Origin: Chloroflexota bacterium
Lineage (GTDB): Bacteria > Chloroflexota > Anaerolineae > 4572-78 > J111
DNA: 12,003 nt
NCBI GenBank assembly: GCA_003695455.1
Contig: RFJF01000742.1
Location: 1 to 12,003, forward strand
Direction of reading: 5' to 3'
Under the pieces are notes generated by a model, which saw nothing but the letters and a program-made list of their open reading frames with translations, was not told the DNA's origin and did not search any database. The first letter of the stretch is position 1. Every line of letters begins with the position of its first letter. Both the position numbers and the translations under genes were made by a program. Positions 1 to 6,443 of this stretch are shown here, piece by piece.

Positions 1-1306
1 CAAACGCTGTGTGTCGGGCAGCAGTTACCGCGTCGTCATCCAGGGTGGTTGATTCTCCCAAACTAAACCGAACCCGGCCAACATTTTGGCGCGTAACTTT
101 TTGCCGGTTCCACGCCTGTTCAAGGTATTGTTGCTGAATGGCCTGCGCTTCGGCCAGCGAGGTTTCTACCTGCCGGAAGAGAAGCGCGTTGTTTACGGCC
201 ACCGCCACGTGGTTTGCCAGCAAGCGCATCAGTGCGACATCCACATCATCAAAACCGGAAACCTGTGTGCTTTGCACATCCAACACGCCAATCACCTTGT
301 TCGATACCACAATCGGCACAGCCAGTTCAGAGCGTGTATCTGCCAAATGGGGGTTGGGCAGCCAGTCCGGGGCCTGCCGCACATCAGACACCTGAACAAT
401 TTGGCGGGTACGCACGGCGCGGGCCATTAAGCTCACCGGGGCATCTACCGGAACCCGGTGCTGTTGGGCCACCAGTTGCGCAGCCGCCGGCCCTATGCCT
501 GCTGCTGCTACCAGTGTTTGGCCCGCATCATCCAGCATGTAAATGTAGGCGTGCCGGTAGTTAAATTTTTGTTCCAGCTCTGTTACAACCTGTTCAATCA
601 ATTCATCCAAATTCAGGATGGCGCTGAGATGCTCGTTGACGGTGGTGAGCATTTCAAGCCGTTGAATACGAATGGCAACCTGGTCTTCCAGTGTATCGCT
701 GAGCAGTTTGAGTTCACGGTTGCTTTCTGTCAGTGATTCTTCAACCCGCCGGGCACGTTTGAGCGCCGCATTGAGGCCGGTAATAATCAGCCCCAGCCCA
801 ACCCCGGACAGCCCAAACAGAACTGCAACATCAAACGCAATGTTGGTTGGTCGAGATATACCGGGCAAAATCCAGCCCTGTTCTTCGGCATTGGCCAGCA
901 CAAAACCGGATACAATGCTGAGTATCACCACAACCGCGCCGGCTTGCCAGTTTAACAGCGCAAACGCCAATATGATAACAACAATATAGCTATAAAAGGC
1001 GGTGTCTCTAATGCCGTCGGCGCTGAAGGCTTGCAGGGTTAAAACTATCCAGACCACACTCACCAAAACAACCGATGATGTAGTTATATAGCCGCGGTGC
1101 AACAATAATTTTATACCTGCCAACAGTAGCAACAACACAATGTTAACAGTAGCCAGGCTGCCAAATCCTCCGTCGGGGCGCAAAAGCCGAATACCCGTCA
1201 GCACAATCAGCATTCCAATGCCTGCCAGCAAAATAGCATTTTGAATCCGGGCAATCCGGTTTTTTTCTTCGTCTTCAAAAATGGGTGGCGCAAAAAAGTT
1301 TTGCAT
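1..1306 (-). CDS. Six-helix membrane GAF-domain sensor (C-terminus beyond window)
   Basis: I translated this reading frame directly: it is open for 435 codons from the ATG at 1306 and runs off the left edge. A short charged N-terminus leads into about six hydrophobic segments (near residues 21-39, 51-69, 75-95, 101-117, 118-138 and 156-177). A coiled-coil-like stretch (178-220) and a GAF domain (about 222-377, with WLPNP and VIGVLDVQ motifs) follow, then the QAW linker motif at 397-399. The start is firm: AGGAG lies 7 bases upstream, overlapping the stop codon of the preceding gene. The hydrophobic domain replaces the extracytoplasmic domain and HAMP of the neighbouring receptors. It could sense a membrane-soluble signal or membrane state, but I do not recognise a named 6TM family. 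The rest of the linker and the C-terminus are not visible, so an output domain cannot be excluded for this gene. Confidence 0.9.
   Translation of the reverse strand, partial: MQNFFAPPIFEDEEKNRIARIQNAILLAGIGMLIVLTGIRLLRPDGGFGSLATVNIVLLLLLAGIKLLLHRGYITTSSVVLVSVVWIVLTLQAFSADGIRDTAFYSYIVVIILAFALLNWQAGAVVVILSIVSGFVLANAEEQGWILPGISRPTNIAFDVAVLFGLSGVGLGLIITGLNAALKRARRVEESLTESNRELKLLSDTLEDQVAIRIQRLEMLTTVNEHLSAILNLDELIEQVVTELEQKFNYRHAYIYMLDDAGQTLVAAAGIGPAAAQLVAQQHRVPVDAPVSLMARAVRTRQIVQVSDVRQAPDWLPNPHLADTRSELAVPIVVSNKVIGVLDVQSTQVSGFDDVDVALMRLLANHVAVAVNNALLFRQVETSLAEAQAIQQQYLEQAWNRQKVTRQNVGRVRFSLGESTTLDDDAVTAARHTAF
182..643 (-). repeat. Paralogous GAF block, copy 1 of 5
   Basis: First GAF domain of the six-helix protein. 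Related copies lie at about 1959-2423, 3972-4439, 7042-7503 and 10488-10955. Shared protein motifs are Y(H/R)(A/V)(H/Y)IY, SL(V/M)ARA(A/V)R, (W/F)(L/F)PNP, and LGVLDVQ or VGVLDVQ or IGVLDVQ. The DNA coding for the PNP motif region stays nearly identical: gggttgggcagccagtc occurs on the plus strand in copies 1, 2 and 3, with one change in copy 4. The fourth receptor copy has VHIYLI where others have AHIYLL. Confidence 0.8.
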
Positions 1307-1313
1307 GGTGCGG

Positions 1314-1320
1314 CTCCTAA
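1314..1320 (-). promoter_or_regulatory. Ribosome site merged with preceding stop codon
   Basis: On the minus strand this reads TTAGGAG. The TAG at 1319-1317 ends the haem-motif receptor, and AGGAG at 1318-1314 is the ribosome site for the ATG at 1306, 7 bases further on. The arrangement favours re-initiation by the same ribosomes and supports the start chosen for the six-helix protein. Confidence 0.75.
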
Positions 1321-3368
1321 TCCGCGTTGGGCCGGCCATTGGCCGGTTTGGCCGATGCATCAATGCCCAGTTCAATAACGGTGTGCCGCACGCCAAGCCG
1401 GCTGCCAAGTTCGCGGGCGGCGGTTTCAAGCAAAATATCAAGGTTGGGCGATGTTCGGAGTTTGTCGGTAATTTCGCGGATGGTTTGTTCGCGGGCGGCC
1501 CGTTCACGTGTTTCATCAAACAGACGCATATTTTCTGCGGTTTGGGCAACCTGGTCCAGCACCGCTTCAATAAAGGCCAGCTCTTTTTCTGTCCAGGCTG
1601 CGGGTTGTCCGTCCTGCTGCTCTGCGGCAGAGCGGTACAGTTGAAACGTGCCTATTTTTTCAGAACCCAGCATAATGGGCGCCACAACCGCCGAAACCGC
1701 TTCTGCCTCATTGAGTTCATCGGCCTCCGCATTGTTTGCCGGAATCAACGCCGCCGGCGATACAAGGGCAGCGGCATCGGCTTCTGCTGCCTTTTCTTTG
1801 ATTTTGGTTTTGAGTTCTGCATCCGGTTCGTGGGTGTTGGGTCGGGTAAAACTGTACCGGCCCAGTTTATCTGCAAAACTGGCGCTATCCCATGATTGAA
1901 CCCGGTAGCGTTCCTGTGCACTTTTGGCGTTAGCCAGGGCAACTTCAACCTCTTTGAAGAGGCGGGCGTTGTTTACGGCTACTGCAATTTGCCCGGCCAG
2001 CGACCGCAGCAAGCTGGCGTCGGCCTCGTCAAGGCCGGCAATTTTATCTTGCTGCACATCAAGCACGCCCAACACTTGGCCGGTTTCGCCATATTTTACC
2101 GGCACAGCAATTTCAGAATAAGTGTGCGGCAGCTGTGGGTTGGGCAGCCAGTCATCAGCCTGGCGCACATTGTCCACAGAAACAACTTGTCCGGTGCGCG
2201 CCGCCCGTGCCACCAAACTTTTGGTGGCGGCCAAAGAAATACTGTGGCCCATCAATTTCATTTCCCGGCCGGCCTGCCCCGCGCCTTCGGCCAGCACCAG
2301 ATTTTGGCCGGCGTCATCCAGCAGGTAAATGTGGGCGTGGTAGTAGCCAAATGTATCTTTAATCTGGTTAACCGCCTCAAGCAGCAGCGTGTCAAGGTCA
2401 AGAATGGCGCTGAATTTTTCGGCCAGACTGGCGGCGGTTTCAAGTCGCCGGGTACGCTCTGCCACCAGGTGTTCAGAGCTGGCCAGCGACCGGCTAAGCT
2501 GTTCTGTCATGGTGTTAAATGAAGCAGCCAGGCTGCCTAGTTCATCGTTGGCGTGCAGCGGCACACGCTGGTCCAGCCGCCCCTCGCTGATTTGGCGGGC
2601 AGTTTCTTCAACTTCTTGCAGTGGATTGATGACCAGCACATTCACAACTATGTACACCAGTACCAGCACCAGCCCGGTAATACCAACCCCGGCAAACAAC
2701 AGCCGCCAGCGATTGGCAACAATGGCCGCCTGCGCTTCTGCCATAGGGATGCTCACACTGATTCCGCCGCGAATATCTCCCAATTTGTACCCCTGCTGGG
2801 CATGGCACTGCAAACAACTTTCTGTGACAAACAGCGGAGCCATATAATGGAAAGTTGTTTGGCCGTTTTCTGTTTCAATAGCAGAAAATTCCAGGTTATC
2901 CCCTTCTTCAAACTGGCGCAGCGCCCGCGCTTCCCATTCTGACGGGGCATCATCCGGGTTCAGCGGATTTAAGCTGGTAATGTTAAACGACAACGGTTGG
3001 CCCCGTTTTGCGGCCAAATCAGACAGCTCTTTGGTCACCAGCGCCGGGTTTTGCAGGGTTAATTGCCGGCCGTTTGTTGTTTCAAGGTCAACTGCCAACC
3101 CTTTGATTTTTTTTAGATAGGGGTTGGTTTCAACGCCTTTTGTTTTTTCAACGTACACGCCGCCTTCACCGTGGCCGGCAACCCAGGCTCTGAGCAGTAC
3201 AATCTGCTGAAATACTGATTTGGCTTGCGCGTTGATTTGTTCAATAATTTGCGATTCTTGCTGCACTGCCATCCAGAAAAACACAGACCCCAATGCCAGC
3301 ACAATGACCGCGCCAAGCGGAATCATAATTTTTGTTCTGATACTCAATCCCTGTAATTGACGGAACAT
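1317..3368 (-). CDS. Haem-motif (DUF3365/Tll0287-like) HAMP-GAF membrane receptor
   Basis: This 683-residue protein has a membrane helix at about 14-34. Its extracytoplasmic domain (35-218) matches the DUF3365/Tll0287-like family, with typical NPALVTKEL, ITSLNPLNP and GDIRGGISVSIP stretches and a CLQCH motif at 185-189. The CxxCH motif is the classical covalent haem c attachment site, and members of this family are known haem-binding PAS-like proteins, so a redox or gas signal is plausible. A second membrane helix (about 222-246) is followed by HAMP (247-300), a GAF domain (316-470), the linker motif QSW (491-493), a second partial GAF-like region (about 556-618) and the shared C-terminal signature (626-668). 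There is no kinase, methyl-accepting or GGDEF domain. AAGGAG about 8 bases upstream supports the ATG. The gene lies 15 bases after the Cache receptor gene and 10 bases before the next gene. Haem binding itself is inferred. Confidence 0.93.
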   Translation of the reverse strand: MFRQLQGLSIRTKIMIPLGAVIVLALGSVFFWMAVQQESQIIEQINAQAKSVFQQIVLLRAWVAGHGEGGVYVEKTKGVETNPYLKKIKGLAVDLETTNGRQLTLQNPALVTKELSDLAAKRGQPLSFNITSLNPLNPDDAPSEWEARALRQFEEGDNLEFSAIETENGQTTFHYMAPLFVTESCLQCHAQQGYKLGDIRGGISVSIPMAEAQAAIVANRWRLLFAGVGITGLVLVLVYIVVNVLVINPLQEVEETARQISEGRLDQRVPLHANDELGSLAASFNTMTEQLSRSLASSEHLVAERTRRLETAASLAEKFSAILDLDTLLLEAVNQIKDTFGYYHAHIYLLDDAGQNLVLAEGAGQAGREMKLMGHSISLAATKSLVARAARTGQVVSVDNVRQADDWLPNPQLPHTYSEIAVPVKYGETGQVLGVLDVQQDKIAGLDEADASLLRSLAGQIAVAVNNARLFKEVEVALANAKSAQERYRVQSWDSASFADKLGRYSFTRPNTHEPDAELKTKIKEKAAEADAAALVSPAALIPANNAEADELNEAEAVSAVVAPIMLGSEKIGTFQLYRSAAEQQDGQPAAWTEKELAFIEAVLDQVAQTAENMRLFDETRERAAREQTIREITDKLRTSPNLDILLETAARELGSRLGVRHTVIELGIDASAKPANGRPNAD
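1365..1493 (-). repeat. Shared C-terminal signature, copy in haem-motif receptor
   Basis: Codons 626-668 encode REQTIREITDKLR followed by a helix (LDILLETAARELGSRLG) and a strand (HTVIELG). DNA at 1461-1494 differs from 3522-3555 by a single base, so this paralogous block is recent or kept alike by recombination or strong selection. Confidence 0.85.
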
Positions 3369-3383
3369 AGCCAGTACTCCTTG

Positions 3384-5234
3384 TCAGGCGCCGTTTTTGC
3401 CGGAACGCTGCTGCCGGGGCTGGTGTCTGATTTCAATTTCGGCGTGAGTTGCCAAAAGCTGCTGGCTGATTTCCTGGGTGGCAACTTTTAACAGTTGGTC
3501 AAGGCTAGAAGTGGCCCGCAGTTTGTCGGTGATTTCGCGGATGGTTTGTTCGCGGCTGGCGCGTTCGCGGGTTTCGTCAAACAGACGCAGGTTTTCCGCC
3601 GACTGGGCCAACTGGTCAATCACCGCTTCAACCACGGCCAGGTCATCGTTTGTCCACTGCTGGTTGGCATTGAGCGGATGGATTTGCACCGTGCCAATGC
3701 TTTTATCCTGCAACTTAATTGGGGCCACAATGGCGTTGAGTGGGTGGCCGTTTGTTTTGGCTGGCTGAGGCCCGGCAACAATTTCTGCGTGCTGCCGGGC
3801 TGTGGCTTGTGTTTTGGCTTCAAGGTAGGTTTCATCGGCAAGGGGCTGGGTATTTTCATGTTGATAATGAAATTGCCCGCCCATGGGTTTGACCCTGACC
3901 TTGCTCCAGGCCTGCATCTGATAATTTTCCTGCGCCAATTTCACTTCGGCCAGCGCGTCTTCTACCTGCGCAAACAGGCGGGCGTTTCTGATGGCAACCG
4001 CGGCCTGGTTAGCCAACAAACGGAGCAGGTTTGCGTCGCTGTCATCAAAACCGGAAACAACGTTGTGCTGCACATCCAGCACACCCAACACCCGCCCTTC
4101 CAAAATAATCGGCACGGCAATCTCTGAAAAGGTATTGGGCAAAAGCGGGTTGGGCAGCCAGTCTGCGGTTTGGCGCACGTTATCGCTGCGTACAATCTGG
4201 CCGCTGCGGGCCGCGCGAGCTACCAGGCTGGTATGCGCGTTGAGTGGAATGTTATGGCCGTCGGCCTTCATTTTTGCGCCGGCTTCTCCGGTGCCGGCGG
4301 CAACCACCAGCCGGTCACCGGTATTGTTCAGCAGGTAAATGTGGGCGTGGTAGTAACCAAATGCATCGCGCACCTGGTTTACCACGCCTGCCAGCAGTTC
4401 GTCCAGCACCAGCAGGGCGCTTAACTGTTCGCCCAGGCTGGCTGCAATTTCAAGCCGGTGCGTTCTGGCCTGCACCTGGTCTTCAAGCCCGGTAACCAGA
4501 TTTTTTACGTGTTGGGCCATGGTGTTAAAGGCGGCAGCCAGTTGTCCAATTTCATCTGATGATGAAACAGGCACAGACACATCAAAATCGCCGTGGGTAA
4601 CCTGTTCAACCGCCGCCGACAATTTTTGAATGGGACCAACCAGCACCCGCACTGAAACAAGCGCCATACCAACCACAACCACCACCATAGCCGCCGCAAA
4701 CCAAAACGTATATTGCGCGGCCTGATTCAGCGGGCCAAGCAGCTCCGCCTCGGCGCGGGCGCTGATTACGTACCAGCCCCACGGCTCAAAATATTCAATA
4801 TCGGTCAGCCAGCGGCCGTCGGGCCAGGTGATTAAAACCTGGTCACTGTGATTAGGGGTAAGTTCCTGAAACCAGGGTTCATTAGCAACATTGACGCCAA
4901 CAAGTTGAGGGTTGGGGTGAGAGACAACCACCCCGGTTGAATCAACGGCAAAAACGTGGCCCGATTGCCCAAATTTAATCTGGCTAAAAGTGGCGGCGGT
5001 TTCCTGCTGCGCTTTTTCTACATTTGAGGGGATATTCTGCAGGCTAAATCTGCGCAGTAAATCATAATTTTCTGTGGCTGCGTTCACCGCATCACCCAAC
5101 TGGGTATCCAGAATTTCATGGGTTTCAATCAAAATTGCCGTTTGCGCAGAGCGAAACGCAATGAAAGCGATAATGACCATAGGGATAATAGCCAGCGGCA
5201 ACGCAACCAGCAAAATCTTGTAATAAAGTCTCAT
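3384..5234 (-). CDS. Cache-HAMP-GAF membrane receptor without visible output domain
   Basis: The 616-residue product starts with a membrane helix (about 7-27). Its extracytoplasmic domain (30-170) resembles a single Cache domain: GHVFAVDSTGVVVSHP at 92-107, WPDGR at 137-141 and PWGWYVISAR at 151-160. Cache domains typically bind small molecules such as organic or amino acids outside the cell; the ligand here is unknown. A second helix (about 175-196) leads to HAMP (197-250), a GAF domain (266-421), the QAW motif (442-444), a partial second GAF-like region (about 498-552) and the shared C-terminal signature (561-602). No catalytic or methyl-accepting domain follows. The start at 5234 is favoured because the other nearby ATG (5242) meets a stop after two codons; AAGGG lies upstream. 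The gene directly follows a binding lipoprotein (27-base gap), so the receptor could read the ligand directly or through that protein. Confidence 0.93.
   Translation of the reverse strand: MRLYYKILLVALPLAIIPMVIIAFIAFRSAQTAILIETHEILDTQLGDAVNAATENYDLLRRFSLQNIPSNVEKAQQETAATFSQIKFGQSGHVFAVDSTGVVVSHPNPQLVGVNVANEPWFQELTPNHSDQVLITWPDGRWLTDIEYFEPWGWYVISARAEAELLGPLNQAAQYTFWFAAAMVVVVVGMALVSVRVLVGPIQKLSAAVEQVTHGDFDVSVPVSSSDEIGQLAAAFNTMAQHVKNLVTGLEDQVQARTHRLEIAASLGEQLSALLVLDELLAGVVNQVRDAFGYYHAHIYLLNNTGDRLVVAAGTGEAGAKMKADGHNIPLNAHTSLVARAARSGQIVRSDNVRQTADWLPNPLLPNTFSEIAVPIILEGRVLGVLDVQHNVVSGFDDSDANLLRLLANQAAVAIRNARLFAQVEDALAEVKLAQENYQMQAWSKVRVKPMGGQFHYQHENTQPLADETYLEAKTQATARQHAEIVAGPQPAKTNGHPLNAIVAPIKLQDKSIGTVQIHPLNANQQWTNDDLAVVEAVIDQLAQSAENLRLFDETRERASREQTIREITDKLRATSSLDQLLKVATQEISQQLLATHAEIEIRHQPRQQRSGKNGA
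3429..3554 (-). repeat. Shared C-terminal signature, copy in Cache receptor
   Basis: Codons 561-602 repeat the REQTIREITDKLR block and the following helix. The last strand (HAEIEI) has diverged most of the visible copies. Confidence 0.85.
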
Positions 5235-5261
5235 AAGCGCATCCCTTTAACTCGACTGTGG

Positions 5262-6443
5262 TCACTCGGTGGCAATCTGATATTCCGGGTAGGCAGACAT
5301 TTTCAAATGAACAATATCGGCCTGCTTGAGCAAGCTAAACGGAATATCGGCCTTAATCTGGTCTGCCCGGGCCAGATTGAGCGCAATTTTGTTGGCCACC
5401 GGGTCAACAATGGGCATTCGGTAGGGTAGTTCGCCCAGCAAAATTCGCCCGCCGCGCAGCCCGGCGTGAAAACCCTGTTGTTCCATATCTACAATGCTGC
5501 CTACCAAAATCCCTTCTTCAGACAGCACATTCCAAAAAGCTACGCCAGGCAGCCGGTTGTTTTGCACCCACCAGCGAACCACCTCTTTTTCCGGCACGTG
5601 CCGGCCCTGAGAATCAACAATGGTGAAGGCCAAAAACAACACTATGGCGTCAACCTTGTCCTGATATTCAAGCACCAGTGATTGAATTTCTTCGTAACTG
5701 TCTGTAGAAACTTTTTTCACTACATCAAGCGCCACGTGGTCCAGTTCTGCTTCGCCGCCGGCGTCTTTGAGCACCAGTTCGCTCACCGAGCTGTTATCGG
5801 TGATGAACAGCGCGGTTTGGGCGTTGGGGTAAATTTCTTTGAGCAGCTCAAACCCGGGCTTAAACTGGGTTCGTTCCAGAATGCCGGTAACGGGTTTGGT
5901 GTTGTCGGACAGCGAGGTAACCAGCGGGCCGTAAGCCGTATAATTTGGGCTGGTCGGGTCGCCGTTGATGCCGGAAAAGACTACCGGGTGGTCCGTAAAA
6001 TCCAGCAGTTTTGAACCAACGTGTACCAGCGCATCGTCATCGGTAATAAAAATCAGGTCCGGAATTGCAGCCAGAGTTTGGTTAACCATATCCTGGGCAA
6101 TGGCTTCCATTTTTTCATGGGTGTTGTTAATGGTTTTGGTATTCATGTACAGGCGAGTGATTGTTATATTTTCGCCTTCTTTAAACCCAATGGTTGCCAA
6201 TCCGTCAATAATGCCTTTGTTTTCATCTACGGTGGCCCAGTAATCCGGCTCGTAGCTGTTGAGTATAACCACGCTTTTGGGTTTATCTACCGGCACAAGC
6301 CCGGTTGATTCCTGCGGTGTGGCAGCCGGTTGTACCACCACCGGGGCCGAAATTTGGGTTTGCGAGCCAATTTCGGCGCAGCCGGCCGCAACAAATATTA
6401 ACAAAATCAAGAACGCAATGCCGATAATTTTTGCCTTATTCAT
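5262..6443 (-). CDS. PF04392-type substrate-binding lipoprotein, no transporter genes
   Basis: This is a 393-residue binding protein. A hydrophobic signal (residues 5-20) ends in a lipobox with Cys22 (VAAGC), so the mature protein should be lipid-anchored outside the membrane. A low-complexity tether (about 25-46) precedes the binding fold. Features of the PF04392 'ABC substrate-binding' family are the first strand SVVILNSY (47-54), PDLIFITDDDAL (118-129), HPVVFSGI (142-149) and the closing NLARADQIKADIPFSLL. These proteins usually feed an ABC importer or act as the sensor part of fused kinases; no permease or ATPase is near. The frame stays open upstream to 6719, but that part lies inside the preceding gene and reads as its shadow. 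The lipoprotein signal fixes the ATG at 6443. The start overlaps the preceding stop (ATGAATAA), which suggests translational coupling to the four-helix receptor. Ligand unknown. Confidence 0.9.
   Translation of the reverse strand: MNKAKIIGIAFLILLIFVAAGCAEIGSQTQISAPVVVQPAATPQESTGLVPVDKPKSVVILNSYEPDYWATVDENKGIIDGLATIGFKEGENITITRLYMNTKTINNTHEKMEAIAQDMVNQTLAAIPDLIFITDDDALVHVGSKLLDFTDHPVVFSGINGDPTSPNYTAYGPLVTSLSDNTKPVTGILERTQFKPGFELLKEIYPNAQTALFITDNSSVSELVLKDAGGEAELDHVALDVVKKVSTDSYEEIQSLVLEYQDKVDAIVLFLAFTIVDSQGRHVPEKEVVRWWVQNNRLPGVAFWNVLSEEGILVGSIVDMEQQGFHAGLRGGRILLGELPYRMPIVDPVANKIALNLARADQIKADIPFSLLKQADIVHLKMSAYPEYQIATE

Noticed and set aside
1281..2522. Long plus-strand open frames (about 204 and 208 codons) end to end
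   Set aside because: They lie opposite well-recognised receptor domains, have Cys/Gly/Phe-rich compositions without domain motifs, and similar antisense frames recur opposite each GAF copy because the GAF DNA is repeated. They are shadows.
3495..4127. Plus-strand open frame of 210 codons
   Set aside because: Antisense to the GAF and C-terminal part of the Cache receptor; its composition matches the other shadows.
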